Of a DNA stretch of 64,000 nucleotides, positions 32,309 through 42,680 are shown piece by piece; positions within the stretch are counted from its first letter, which is position 1, and every line of letters begins with the position of its first letter. The notes under the pieces are model-generated. The model ran no database searches. It was not told the origin of the DNA and saw only the letters and a program-made list of their open reading frames with translations. The stretch lies in the NCBI GenBank assembly GCA_003164755.1, contig PLUB01000059.1:1-64000 (forward strand). Reading direction: 5' to 3'. This stretch comes from Methanosarcina sp. (GTDB taxonomy: Archaea; Halobacteriota; Methanosarcinia; Methanosarcinales; Methanosarcinaceae). Both the position numbers and the translations under genes were made by a program.

Positions 32309-32876
32309 TTAACTCCCCTTCAAGTTTGAGAATATAAACGCAAAAAACTAATTGCTGTTAGGCTATTTGAGTCAGACTTTTTAGAAATTATTTTGCCATA
32401 TTAGATAACTCTACTCTACTGTTGTGATATCAATGAGATGTATATAATAAATAATTAACATTAATCTTATAATGTATAAATAATACTCATTTGTAAGTAA
32501 GCCGTTAATGTTAAGGTGACTACTGCAATCTTAATGGTAGTGTACCAAAAGTTTTGTAAAATATAACAGGATGCAAAGTCAATGATTATACTGACAAAAT
32601 TTTTGTCTCTAGCGTTTTTACTAATGCGTATATTTTTTTAATAAAATCTATGTATTTCCCAACTTTTCAGCTAAAATTAAATGACATTTTTACCTAAGCA
32701 TCCAGAAAATGCATAATTTTTATTAAAAAATATGTTATGTTAAAAACCAGAAAGTTGCTACATTTATCCTACGAAGGATAAAAATGAATGAGAATTAATG
32801 TAACTATTCAACCTACAAATCAAATTTATTTAATCAATTTAGATAAAATCTCGTTACCATCCCATGCTGATGAATC
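32309..32876. other. gap with a dispersed repeat
   Basis: Includes the repeat copy at 32538-32565. No gene is seen; the plus-strand frame over 32788-33507 is only the antisense of the TPR gene. Confidence 0.5.
32538..32565. repeat. dispersed short repeat, copy 2
   Basis: See 27585-27612. Confidence 0.5.
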
Positions 32877-33626
32877 CTACTGGTTAAGTTCAATTGCTTT
32901 GTCATATGCTTTTATAGCTTCATCTGACTTGCCTAATTTCCCTAGAGCTGCGCCTTTATTTATCCAAGCATTTGAATACTGCGGGTTAATTTCAATTGTT
33001 TTGTCGTATGCTTTTGTGGCTTCATCGAACTTGCCTAATTTGCTTAGAGAAACTCCTTTCTGGAACCAAGCATTTGAATCCTGCGGGTTAATTTTAATTG
33101 CTTTGTTGTATGCGTTTATGGCTTCATCGAACTTGCTTAATTTGCTTAACGCTTTTCCTTTATTGCTCCAAGCATATGAAAACTTCGGGTTAATTTCAAG
33201 TGCTTTGTCAAATGCTTTTATGGCTTCATCATGCCTACCTGAATCATCTAAAGCATTTCCTTTATTGTACCAAGCATTTGAATACTTAGGGTTAATTTCA
33301 ATAGTTTTATCATATGCTTTTATACCTTCATCGAACTTGCCTAATTGGCATAGAATATTTCCTTTATTGTACCAAGCATCTGCATACTGCGGGTTAATTT
33401 CAATAGCTTTGTCATATGCTTTTATTGCTTCATCCAACTTACCTAAATTTACTAGGGCTACTCCTTTATTATACAGATTTATTGAAGAATTCGGTGAGTT
33501 TATTTGATCTGCAAATTGACCAGCGCTGGCAATACTCACTAGTATTAAAACCACCAATGAAGTGATTTCTAGAAACTTTAGGATTGTATACCTTCTACTT
33601 GCTTTCTCATATGTCGCTTTGTTCAT
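32877..33626 (-). CDS. TPR repeat protein with membrane anchor
   Basis: Intact protein of 249 residues. Residues about 17-36 (LEITSLVVLILVSIASAG) form a signal anchor or signal peptide. Then follow six tetratricopeptide repeats of 34 residues with the pattern A.YNKG.AL..LGK.DEAIKAYDKAIEINP, running to the C-terminus. Such repeats are protein-docking surfaces; in this layout they would lie outside the membrane. The ATG at 33626 has AGGAG about 9 bases upstream. High sequence similarity between the repeats is expected for TPR tracts. Partners are unknown, and the neighbours are decayed. Confidence 0.92.
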   Translation of the reverse strand: MNKATYEKASRRYTILKFLEITSLVVLILVSIASAGQFADQINSPNSSINLYNKGVALVNLGKLDEAIKAYDKAIEINPQYADAWYNKGNILCQLGKFDEGIKAYDKTIEINPKYSNAWYNKGNALDDSGRHDEAIKAFDKALEINPKFSYAWSNKGKALSKLSKFDEAINAYNKAIKINPQDSNAWFQKGVSLSKLGKFDEATKAYDKTIEINPQYSNAWINKGAALGKLGKSDEAIKAYDKAIELNQ

Positions 33627-34204
33627 ATTCAGTCTCCTGATATTTGTTTATATATTAAAGATGAAAAATAACTAAGCAATTATACATGGCTTAATACCTC
33701 GCGATATAAATTAAACATTCCTACTTTAAAATCATATTTTCCCACTTATAAAACCAATTTCGATGTTCTTTTTTATAGAACTTATCAGAACTTTTAAAGC
33801 CCCATCAGTACAATAATATTTTAAATTGCAAGGCAACTATTCAGTAAAAAAATTGTTCTGAATTCAGATAAAAGCCAAGAAAAGTTGCATTGTAAAGTAG
33901 GATCTAACTATCAAAAACAATGATGAAAGATTTTGATATTGTACCAAAAGCTCTGTAAAATTTGCTCTCTATCCCTTATGCTTCTTTTGTGATTACTGTA
34001 TGTTTAAGATCAATTAAGTATGCGTTTTTATACTTTTAAGTGTGTGAGTTTGGGGTATACTATTAATACAATTTAATTGGAAGTTAACGTTGAGAATATA
34101 CAGATGTTCTACATTAAAACCTATGTATCAGTAAGAACAATGGAAACAAAAAATTTGTCAGTAAAACTATTGGCTCTGCATCCTAATTTTTGCAGTGAAT
34201 GAAA
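33627..34204. other. gap with a dispersed repeat
   Basis: Contains the third copy of the CCAAAAGCTCTGTAAAA repeat at 33939-33964. No gene is seen. Confidence 0.45.
33939..33964. repeat. dispersed short repeat, copy 3
   Basis: See 27585-27612. Confidence 0.5.
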
Positions 34205-34575
34205 ATAATACAGAATCAATCGCGATTTTGGAACGGCCGATGGATCATCTAACTGTGGCCATGACCAAAGCGGAAGCAAAGGGATCTTTACAGGAAGCAC
34301 ACGATAATCTCCAGGTTAAATCCAAGGAATTTTAGGATCAGTTCGAAGATATCCAGGCGAAGATATCACAAAAAGAATAGTTGCAGACTAAGTCAGAAAA
34401 GCTTCATGAAGCATATGAAACTCTGTGAGAGAGTTAGACCAAGTACCGCGACCTGTTTGAGACGATACAGGAGATATTCTACGCTGATCGGCTCATCTAC
34501 AATGAACAGAGATAAATCGTCGACTAGATTTTCGAGGACCTCAAACCGCCAGATTCGAGCTTATCTGTCTGAAAG
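34205..34575 (+). pseudogene. sensor-protein coiled coil and PAS start, rich in TAG codons
   Basis: One reading frame gives ERPMDHLTVAMTKAEAKGSL, QEAHDNLQVKSKEF, then successive stop-interrupted coiled-coil segments (DQFEDIQAKISQKE, LQTKSEKLHEAYETL). KYRDLFETIQEIFYADRLI follows, which resembles the start of a PAS domain. The stops are four TAG, one TGA and one TAA. Several TAGs sit where Gln (CAG) is likely, fitting C-to-T decay. It is a relic of a sensor or signalling protein. Confidence 0.6.
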
Positions 34576-34948
34576 ATATTGATAATGCCAAAGGAAAAAG
34601 GGGATCAGAAGTTACCGGGTACAATGTAGCTTTATTCGGTCGCCCCAGAATCTAAAAGGCCCCTAAATCGAAAAAGATGTTTACGTTCAGTACCATACCC
34701 CTTACGCGTATAAGGAATCCCTCACCTCGATATAGTTGAAAAATAATACTCGACTATAAATCATTTTAAATCCCAAATAAGCAAGATGATCTTTTCGGGT
34801 TGTATCAAAGCTTGACCATGTTCTATAATTGGGAATTTGAATCTACACTTTACAACAAGACATTGTGATAAGATTCATTTTTTAGATAATTGAAAATTTA
34901 ATTCACTTGATTTATCAATTCAGCCGTGTAAGTCTTAATGACTCTTCG
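34576..34948. other. gap containing one copy of an 80-bp repeat
   Basis: The repeat begins at 34891. Bases 34576-34760 continue protein-like sequence without a recognisable family. Confidence 0.4.
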
Positions 34949-34973
34949 CTATTTTGAATAAGTATTATATTTT
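34891..34973. repeat. 80-bp dispersed repeat, copy 1
   Basis: Matches 39551-39629: both contain GAAAATT.AAT.CACTTGATTTAT, ATTCAGC.GT.TAAGTCTTAAT and CTCTTCGCTATTT. A shorter relative is at 22468-22507 and an inverted part at about 39764-39790. It overlaps the 3' end of the flavin reductase gene. Confidence 0.6.
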
Positions 34974-35554
34974 GTCGTTCTTTTTAATAAGCATTCTTTC
35001 CCGATTGAGAAAGCTTTTCCAAGATTGCACCCGATGCCATAATAGCTTCGGTTCCCTGTCCCATATACAACAGGTCTGATTTTCTCAATGTCAGGATTTC
35101 CGTTTTCGTCAAGTATGGATTCTTCTGCCATTATATCCATAATCTCTCCTACAAACAGGGTGTGAAGCCCAATTTCGATGGTATGAAGTAGTTTACATTC
35201 AATAACAACTGGAAACTCTTCTACGTAAGGAGCAGGGACAAGCTCGCTTTTTTTGGGGGTGAGGCATGTTAACTCAAATTTATTTTCATCCCTTCCGCTT
35301 GCGATGCCGAAGTAATCGGCCTCCTTTACATATTTTTCGGAGGGGATATTCACAGTAAATGCCTTGTTTTCTACGATACCGGCATAGCTATAGGTTGCTT
35401 TTCGTAGAGATATGCTGATACATGGAGGAGTCGAACAGCAAATTCCAGCCCATGCTACAGTCATGGCATTTGGCTTTCCATTCATGTCATAAGTTCCGAC
35501 AACCCAAGTTGGTGTCGGAAATGCGAGAGTCTTTGCACCAATTGATTGCTTCAT
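34949..35554 (-). CDS. flavin reductase family protein (flavoredoxin-like)
   Basis: Intact FMN-binding split-barrel protein of 201 residues (PF01613). Motifs are [40 protein letters not shown] and [19 protein letters not shown], then [14 protein letters not shown], which bind FMN in this family. Such proteins pass electrons between NAD(P)H or ferredoxin and partner enzymes as cytoplasmic dimers. The ATG at 35554 gives the usual length of about 200. The last codons overlap a dispersed repeat, so the natural C-terminus may have been altered. Confidence 0.92.
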   Translation of the reverse strand: MKQSIGAKTLAFPTPTWVVGTYDMNGKPNAMTVAWAGICCSTPPCISISLRKATYSYAGIVENKAFTVNIPSEKYVKEADYFGIASGRDENKFELTCLTPKKSELVPAPYVEEFPVVIECKLLHTIEIGLHTLFVGEIMDIMAEESILDENGNPDIEKIRPVVYGTGNRSYYGIGCNLGKAFSIGKECLLKRTTKYNTYSK

Positions 35555-36024
35555 AGTTATAATTTTCTTTTCGATAATACAAAAAGGTTTTTCGAGATGG
35601 CTATACAGTATCCTGTTTAACTTTATTCTTCGTTATTTTTCCCATCTGTTTTGCTATTATAATCTTCACAATAAAAATCAATACTTTATCAAATAAAGAA
35701 AAAACATTAGATTTCGACATAATTTCTTTCTGCTCTGTTGATTTCTACTATATTTCTTACTAGGTTATCCAACGCATATTTTGCAACAAAATCCATGTCT
35801 TTTTTCCAGTTTTAAGACAAAAATAGAAGAAACAAAAATGAGAAGGCAAAAATTTACAAAATGGGATATATTTTAGTGAAAGTGAATTGAAAAACCGTAA
35901 GTATGAGTTAATTAGAAATCCAAAGGGAAAATCTATACAATTTTAAAAACCAAATCCTGGAAAAAGAAGATATATTTCAAAAATGGTAACTTTTATTGTA
36001 GTTTAAAACAAATTAAATTGGTTA
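35555..36024. other. gap
   Basis: AT-rich; short coding-like scraps lead into the pentapeptide remnant but nothing can be named. Confidence 0.4.
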
Positions 36025-36231
36025 GGAATATTCTAAAGAGAACAGACCTTCAAGGAACTAACCTAAAAGAAGCTAACCTCATAGAAGCTAAACTTGAAGG
36101 AGCTCACCATTTATCACTTAACCAATTTTTTAAAGTGAAAACACTTCATAATACAAAATTAGATAAAAAATTCCTCATAAATTAAAAGAAAAGTATCCTG
36201 CTATTTTCAAAGTACCTTATTACGATGAATG
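36025..36231 (+). pseudogene. pentapeptide-repeat protein remnant, copy 1
   Basis: The frame reads RTDLQGTNLKEANLIEAKLE, then GAHHLSLNQFFKVKTLHNTK and LDKKFLIN followed by a stop. Bases beyond, in another frame, give LKEKYPAIFKVPYYDE and TGA. The A(D/N)LxxA steps are pentapeptide repeats, a right-handed beta-helix of unknown role here. A frameshift near 36180 and a missing front end show decay. A second relic with the same KVKTL..AKL segment is at 49060-49190. Confidence 0.65.
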
Positions 36232-36482
36232 ATCAGATATTACCATAATTTTTCCAAAAATATGTTTTCTCCCCTTTATATCGAGCTGAAAATGTATGTT
36301 TAGAGAGTTTGAAATAAGTTAATTAGCAATCATTCTTAATGGGATAGTTGTCAAGGTTGTTAGGATTAAAGAAGAGCAAAAGGAGTTAAAGGTTAAAATA
36401 TTCTCCACACAAACTCAATTTGTTTTTGCTAGATGATCTCCCCCCCAGATAAACAAGAAATATTAATTTGCTGGTATTGATA
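36232..36482. other. gap
   Basis: Nothing recognised. Confidence 0.4.
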
Positions 36483-36638
36483 ATGTTTTTGATAACGGAT
36501 ATTATTTTAATGATATTGTTTTTGGGCGTACTTTTCTTCGTATTATTGCTAAGCTTAGGGGTTTGGTTGGCAATTTTCTTGATTGTCTTATTGATGCTGC
36601 TAATCTTTTTATTTAAATCATTTTTCGGAATATTGTAA
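36483..36638 (+). CDS. small hydrophobic ORF of 51 residues
   Basis: Starts MFLITDIILMILFLGVLFFV and continues with LLLSLGVWLAIFLIVLLMLL, then IFLFKSFFGIL and TAA. It would be one long or two short membrane helices with almost no polar residues. No convincing ribosome binding site precedes the ATG. It may be a small membrane protein or simply T-rich sequence; surroundings are AT-rich, which favours chance hydrophobic frames. Confidence 0.3.
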   Translation: MFLITDIILMILFLGVLFFVLLLSLGVWLAIFLIVLLMLLIFLFKSFFGIL

Positions 36639-36959
36639 TTTGTGCGACTTCAAAAAAACATTATTTCTGATATTCATCGATGAACTATTCCTTAGAGTAA
36701 AAATATTATGGATAGATGGAATGGGGATTGTTGATCAAGTCTGACAAAAGAGATTAAACAGCGAGAATATCATACTAACGCTATGGTACTGCGGGAAGGG
36801 GGAGGGATAAAACACCTCTAAATGGTTTTTAATTCATTACAGCAGTTGCTCTTAATAACTGTTACATAGGGAAATGGCATATACTCGTGGTCTTTACATG
36901 TTATTTCATGATATCGGCCTCTATTGGAAGCTAGATACATAGATGCTTAATTTACCAAA
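36639..36959. other. gap
   Basis: No gene or repeat is seen. Confidence 0.4.
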
Positions 36960-37434
36960 ATTTTCACCAGGGCTTTTTAGCTTTAAGTGTTTCTATAGCG
37001 TTTTGATTGATGAATGTCTGAACTCGTATCAGATAAATTTTATGAGTTTCTTTGAGGTCCTCTTTATACTGGTCTGCCTTCTCAAGTTAAGCTTTTAGTG
37101 TTTCATTGTGTGCCTATAAACTCTTTGGATCTGGTGCGGAGCTGTGCAATTCCCACAGGTTTTGGTCCCAATTAGAGGCTATACTTAAACTTTCAATCTA
37201 GTTTTTTAGGTTCTTATTTTCTGTTTCCAATTGTGATCGGATAGTCTCGGAATTGCTTCCAATTGTTTATGCTTTAGCTCCGATAGTCTCCGGACTATTT
37301 TCGTTTATTCTCTGAAATAGCTGCTCTAAACTTTTTGTAACTATAATTGTAGGGCTTATGTAGCCATCTTTTTAAATTTCGTCGTATAAAGCAGCTGGAA
37401 TTCAAGCGCCTATTTTTCTCTTTATTTCAGACAT
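36960..37434 (-). pseudogene. KKPWW-type coiled-coil protein, broken, copy 1
   Basis: From the ATG at 37434 the frame reads MSEIKRKIGA, TGA, IPAALYDEI, TAA, KDGYISPTIIVTKSLEQLFQ. It then runs through a coiled coil (IRSQLETENKNLKN, TAG, IESL) to TFINQNAIETLKAKKPW and a stop at W. At least five nonsense codons interrupt it. This looks like a Methanosarcina-specific family with a short DNA-binding-like N-terminus (Y.PA.LYDEI.K.GY.SPT..V...LE), a coiled coil and an EAPGAKKPWWRFW tail. Function is unknown. Another relic is at 48190-48540. Confidence 0.7.
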
Positions 37435-38888
37435 GCTAGAGAAAAAAGGAGATCAATTATAAGATGTATCCATTTTGTCACCATGCTATCTCCTAGATGT
37501 CTCCAATGTACTAAGATTGTCTCTGGAAACTCTGATCGGAAAATAACTTTTTAGCAGTCAAAGGCCGATACATTTTTGTTGCACATATAATTACACTCGA
37601 AAATCGATATTTTGCTAGCAAAATTAGTTTTAATAACCTTATTTATACAGTATAAATCCTATTTAGTATGAAATCGTCTTTTTTCGTCAAAAATCATTTG
37701 ACAGAATGAAAAAATTTAATCAAATATACTTCTAATTTGCTATTTTTTCAGCTCCATAAACACGAAAAAATGAAAGCGTAGATATTTTTTCCCATTTTTA
37801 AAATTTTTGGGATATATTTTGATATACAGTATTTAGATTTAATCTGTTAGCTATTCAATCTGTTAAATTCAATACCAAAAATTTGATCAAAAATTAAGAA
37901 AATAACTATCCAGAGAAATAGAATCGTCTGTCAAATAGAATCCTAAAAAATGGGTAAAAAAATTATTGACCATAATTATTAATTATTCATTCTTATCAGA
38001 TATGAAAATATTCTCCCAACATAAACATAAACTGGCAAGTTAGGGTATAAAAGAATTATCTCAAATTAATTCAGATTAAAAATAGATAGCAAGAATATTC
38101 ATTTAATTTTGCGATGTCTTAATTCCTATTTTTTAAACACGGTAGGCTATAAATAGATCGATTTAGAGATCTTTCTAGAAAATATGGAATGTTTGAGTTA
38201 TCAAAATTATAGGCGTGAAATAATAATTCTTTATATATTTTTTACTTTTTACGTAATTGCTTTCTAAAATTCTGTAAAAATATTAATTTTTAAAAATCGG
38301 TATTATATTCACTTATGTGAATTCGGTAAAAAATATATCTATTTTTTTAGAAGTGTTTTTTGAGGACTATAGTAGTGTAATTTAACTTCCTAAAAAGTCC
38401 GGAGAAAAATTTATAATATTTATAGAACTTGCGACTGTATAAGTCCTAAGAAAAGTATAATGCAATTTATTTTTGGTGAAATCATTATTATTTATAATAA
38501 AAGCCTTATTATTATATAGTTGATTTTTTCGTGATTATGTATATTTATAGTGCAACAAAATTGTGTTTCCATTTATTGAAACAATTAAACTCCAATTTTA
38601 CTGAAGTGGAAACAAAAAACTGATACAAGTCACTAAGTACATGTTGGAAATAACATCAAACAAATAGATTACTGAAAATGGCATTTATGTAAAAACTACC
38701 GAACAAGGAGTCGAAAATGAGAAACTTAGTCGATCTGCTGCCTGGTAAGCCAGAAAAAAGCAGCTGCTAATGAATCAGATTGTGTTTTAAAGTTGCAGTA
38801 CCTTATCGGCATCAAATTAAAAAAAGTTTGTGTGTAAAAAACAAATAAAATTATGAACTACACACCAAGCTTTCGGAAGGAAGATTGA
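37435..38888. other. long AT-rich gap
   Basis: Bases 37662-37709 share TTTAGTATGAAA then TTTTT..GTCAAAAATCATTT with 40743-40780. Bases 38565-38690 resemble 10807-10950 weakly, and 38680-38730 reads ITENGIYVKTTEQGVENEKL on the plus strand, a coding scrap. No complete gene is visible. Confidence 0.45.
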
Positions 38889-39197
38889 ATGAACAATTCT
38901 GTACCTAGGATATTAAAAATTCCGATACTAGCGATGTATTATGATGATAAACGCGAAAATCTGACCCTAGAAGTTGAACTTCCCGATGTAAGGAGTGAGA
39001 ATATAACCCTTGTAATGCATGAGAATAGTTTTTATCTCAAGGCTTTCAGTAAAACCGTGGAATATCTTGGAGCTTTTTTCCTTGATGGGCCGGTAGATCC
39101 AGAAAAGGCTATCGCTGTTAATAATAAGGGAATGCTCACAATCCGAGTTCCCTATAAAGAACGTTTTACGTGCGCAAGAGATATCCCAATCGAGTAG
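38889..39197 (+). CDS. small heat-shock protein (Hsp20/alpha-crystallin-like)
   Basis: Protein of 102 residues built of little more than an alpha-crystallin (CS-like) domain. The core is ENLTLEVELPDVRSENITLV, followed by ENSFYLKAFSKTVEYLGAFF and the C-terminal strands AIAVNNKGMLTIRVPYKE. It should act as an ATP-independent holdase or as a protein-interaction domain. The long N-terminal region and I-x-I tail of typical Hsp20 proteins are short or absent. The ATG at 38889 has GGAAGGAAG 5-6 bases upstream, a strong site. It stands alone on its strand. Confidence 0.8.
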   Translation: MNNSVPRILKIPILAMYYDDKRENLTLEVELPDVRSENITLVMHENSFYLKAFSKTVEYLGAFFLDGPVDPEKAIAVNNKGMLTIRVPYKERFTCARDIPIE

Positions 39198-39905
39198 GCA
39201 AAGAACTCCTTATTAGAAGAAAATTTTGAAAAATTAATAATATATTCGATCAGTTTTTATTTTTTTGTCTTAATCGATGTATTTAATTTTCACAATATCT
39301 TTTGTTAATGAAAAAAGCTATGTAGAGAAAATCTCCACCGAAGAATCAAAAGCATGTATAAGCAAGAGGGTGAAATACAATCTTCAGCCTTATATTGGTA
39401 GTAATTTATGCAGGAAGTTATCTTCAAAAAATGGATAAATTGGCATTTTCGTTATCCTACACCTCATCTTAACTATGAATCTATGGGTTCCCAAAGATGT
39501 AGGAAAAGAACCTGTAAGAAAATGGGGTAACTTCATTAGTTTCAAGTGCTGAAAATTGAATGCACTTGATTTATAGATTCAGCAGTTTAAGTCTTAATAG
39601 CTCTTCGCTATTTAGAATAGGTAATTTAGAGCCACTTCCTAATGTGGGTGTAATAGCTATAATATTTAAAAATCTCTGCTGTTGAAAATCAAGTTCAAGG
39701 TTGATATTTTTTGTTTTAGTTTTGTATCTTTAGAACTAAGCAATTATTTTCAACTCACTCAAAACAGCGAAGAGCTATAATAAAAGTCTCAAATACTGTG
39801 AGAGCTTAGTCTCTTGAGAACTCCTTTTAATTGTAATTAGAGAAGAATGATATCGCTGTGCGTAAAAAGATTCAGTTATTGTGCAACTGAGGACGTGATC
39901 TAGAC
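39198..39905. other. gap with an 80-bp repeat and its inverted part
   Basis: The repeat copy is at 39551-39629; AGCGAAGAGCTATAATAAAA at about 39764-39783 is an inverted partner of GTCTTAATAGCTCTTCGCT. Nothing else is identified. Confidence 0.5.
39551..39629. repeat. 80-bp dispersed repeat, copy 2
   Basis: See 34891-34973. Here an inverted segment about 150 bases away could pair with it and fold a long hairpin. Confidence 0.6.
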
Positions 39906-40565
39906 ATGAGTAAGGAAATACAGAATCAAAAAAACATGATATTTGATCAAATAATCATTGAGAGACGGTCTCATAGGCGGTTCTGGCAAGAATTCCCTTC
40001 CTAAAAAGATATATTGAGCATTATTGACGCTGGTCTTCATGCTCCATTTGCAGCTTTGAGTAGCACAAAGAATTATTTTCGAAGATTTTTCATCCTAAAA
40101 ATGGGTTCAAAAAGTATGACAACTGCAGCGGCCCTTATCTTTGAAGAGATTTCGACAACGGTTTCAAAACTTGAACTTGCTATGGAGAATGACCAGCAGC
40201 TCCGTGAACAAGCAATTGATTTTGCAAATCGGCTTGTCATGATCAAGAAAATTGGGACGGTTCCAGGTGTTGGCACAACTCCCTACTTCATTATAATAGC
40301 TGAGAAAAAGGGTTTTCCTAGGGTAGAACAGCAATCTCTTGCGCACTGTTTGGAGAATAGGTGGTTAAAAGCTACAGCTCTTGATCTCGGATTCCAGTTG
40401 ATTTCTGCGACAGCTCAACTGGCTGACAATCCATCATTCTGTGCAATGCTAGGGATTAATCCGGGTGAATGGGCACTTAATGGATACGCGGTTGGCTATT
40501 CAGCCAAAGAACTTTCACCTTCTATTCTTCCTTCGGTTGATGAGGTCATACGCTGGTTGGAATAA
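39906..40565 (+). pseudogene. nitroreductase-family protein, one nonsense codon
   Basis: About 219 codons. From the ATG at 39906: MSKEIQNQKNMIFDQIIIER, RSHRRFWQEFPS, TAA at 40002, then KDILSIIDAGLHAPFAALSS. It continues to the C-terminal LGINPGEWALNGYAVGYSAK. The RRS.R.F...P motif and the A.APSA-like segment bind FMN in the family, which reduces nitro compounds, quinones or flavins with NAD(P)H. The TAA probably replaces a Glu codon. Translation from a downstream TTG at 40014 would lack the RRSHRRF flavin-phosphate site, so the gene is very likely dead. Confidence 0.85.
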
Positions 40566-41130
40566 AGGATCAAATTACATGCTTCTGCCTCATCCTAAAG
40601 ATAAAGTACGTTTCTAGCCTCACTCTCGTTTTTTTAGAAATCTTCGAGTCTGCTTTTGACAGATTTCCTTAATTTACAGGATTGAGACTAAGCTTTTGCT
40701 TTTCCTCTGTGATTCCTTAATATTCTTAGTTTGACAATATGGCATTTAGTATGAAACCTTTTTTTAGTCAAAAATCATTTATTCGACAATTAATGATTGG
40801 CGAGATACTAACGACTTTTCTACTTCTTTACTCTTGAGTATGGAATATATTTACAAGTAGGAGGGGCAAATAATGTAATTAAGAAAACAGAGTCGTTTTT
40901 ATGAATATAAGATATGCTCTGCCAGTTGAATGCTGATATGTATTGATCGATATATTCGGAAAAATCTGTTCTCAAACCCTAAGATGTTGAAATGAATAGC
41001 CTGGAAGTATGTTTACCTAAAATAGCTCTTCGTTTTGAGCCTTCATCGAGGGCTATAGGCGCTCTTCAGGATTACTTAATTGTCGTTTGCACTGATAAAA
41101 GTGGAGCAATTATTGAATGTCAGGTGGAGT
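40566..41130. other. gap
   Basis: Contains the short repeat at 40743-40780 shared with 37662-37709 and one AGCTCTTCGTTTTGAG stretch near 41023 related to the 80-bp repeat. No gene. Confidence 0.45.
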
Positions 41131-41778
41131 ATGTTCAAAAACCGTAAAGATGCAGGAGAAAAGCTTGCCAAGGCTCTTGAAAAGTACAAGGCAGAAAACC
41201 CTCTTATTCTTGCTATTCCACGTGGGGGAGTGGAAGTAGGATTGCAGGTTGCAAGGAAGCTTAAAGTGGATTTTTCCCTCATCATTGCAAGGAAACTGCC
41301 TTTTCCGGATAACCCTGAAGCTGGGTTTGGGGCAATAGCCGAGGACTGAAGCACTATCATCTTTGAAAATGCGTATTACTAGCTCGAAGGAGAAAATATT
41401 GAGAAAATCAAACAGCAGCAGATTGCAGAGATCGATAGGCGTATAAAAACTCTTAGAGGAGGAAATTCCTTGCCTGATATGAAAGGAAGAACCGTGATAC
41501 TGATAGATGATGGCATTGCAATGGGTTCTACAATGAGAGCAGCCATTGAACTCTGCAAAAATAGGGCAACTAGAAAAATTGTGGTCGCAGTACCTGTAGC
41601 TGGAAGAGAGGTGGCAGAAGAGATCGGCAATAAAGTCGACGAACTCGTAGTGCTTGAAATTCCTCGATACTTCAGGGCTGTTGCGGAGGCTTATACGAAA
41701 TGGTACGATATCACTGACGAGGAAGTTCTCGACCTGCTAAGAGAAAGCATAAGAGAAAAAAACGCTGAAAAATTATAA
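41131..41778 (+). pseudogene. phosphoribosyltransferase-family protein, two nonsense codons
   Basis: About 215 codons from the ATG at 41131 (AGGTGGAG upstream). It begins MFKNRKDAGEKLAKALEKYK and has LAIPRGGVEVGLQVARKL and GFGAIAED, then TGA at 41347 and TAG about 14 codons later. IKQQQIAEIDRRIKTLRGG and the PRPP loop GRTVILIDDGIAMGSTMRAA follow. The frame is kept throughout. Members of this family (type I PRTase fold) often carry the IPRGG and DDGIATG motifs; their substrates are mostly unknown. The remaining catalytic sequence is well preserved, which points to recent loss. Confidence 0.85.
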
Positions 41779-42680
41779 TTTGGATGTACTCAAAGCTTAA
41801 TAGAAGCCATTTTTGAGTTAAATTTAGGACTTATGCAGTTGAAATGAAAATCTATAGCTTTTAAACCTTCAACTGCCTAAATTGTGATTTTGACCACAAT
41901 ATCTATTTGGCTTGATTTTTTACTTCACTTGCTTAATGTTTGCAATTTTAATACAAAATTTAGTCTCATCTTTAATACTTTTTTTGCATTTACTGAGACG
42001 CAATCGGTCCTATATCCTATATGTTGTGTAATTTTGAGTAAGCAAATGATTTTGATAAAATTAAAAAAATAAAAAGATAATTGTTAACTTATTAGTTGAT
42101 CCTTTTTATACAACTGATAAATCAATATTGTTAACATTCTTACAACACATGATGAAATACTAATTATTCTTTTTTTGTAGAGCAGGGGAACAAGTTAATT
42201 TTTGTAACTATGGGTATATTTGGTTAGATTGTTGCCCGATCAGTCATCAAAACCAAAAATTAATGATAATTTCGTGATCTTAGGCACATTTTTAGTTGCA
42301 AAATATCTCCTGTTTATTAAATTCCAAATTTTACGATAAATAGTATAAATAAATTTTAAAATATTATATTTTGATGATGGAACAATTCCTTCCAAATGGC
42401 AACATTGAAAGAAGAAAATTTAGCCTACAAATAGGAATCGAGATAAATTGAGATTATAGTCACTTTAACATTGATAGATTACTTCATTAATTACAAATGA
42501 ATATTATTTATAAATTTTAAAATTAATATTATTTATTTAGTATATATACTTACTGTAGTATATAACAATAGTAGGATAACATTCTCTAATATGGCAACAG
42601 AATTTCTAACAAATCTGAATCAAACACACCAAATTAAATGAGTTTTTATGTTTTATACCCTCAAACTTGGAGAGGAGTTG
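41779..42680. other. gap with an inverted-end repeat
   Basis: Holds the repeat at 41824-41881 and, near 42283, CTTAGGCACATTTTTA, which also occurs in both arms of the 14-20 kb duplication. No gene. Confidence 0.45.
41824..41881. repeat. short repeat with inverted ends, copy 3
   Basis: TTAGGACTTATGCAGTTGAA at the left pairs with TTCAACTGCCTAA at the right. This is the shortest relative of 2441-2521 and 24841-24921, and the clearest sign that the family has MITE-like ends. Confidence 0.55.

Noticed and set aside
32788-33507. 240-codon plus-strand frame
   Set aside because: It is the antisense of the TPR gene; the repeats on the minus strand keep the TPR consensus, so the antisense frame is a by-product of repeat structure.
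41347-41400. Pyrrolysine explanation for the TAG in the phosphoribosyltransferase
   Set aside because: A TGA lies 14 codons upstream in the same frame, so readthrough of TAG alone would not restore the protein.
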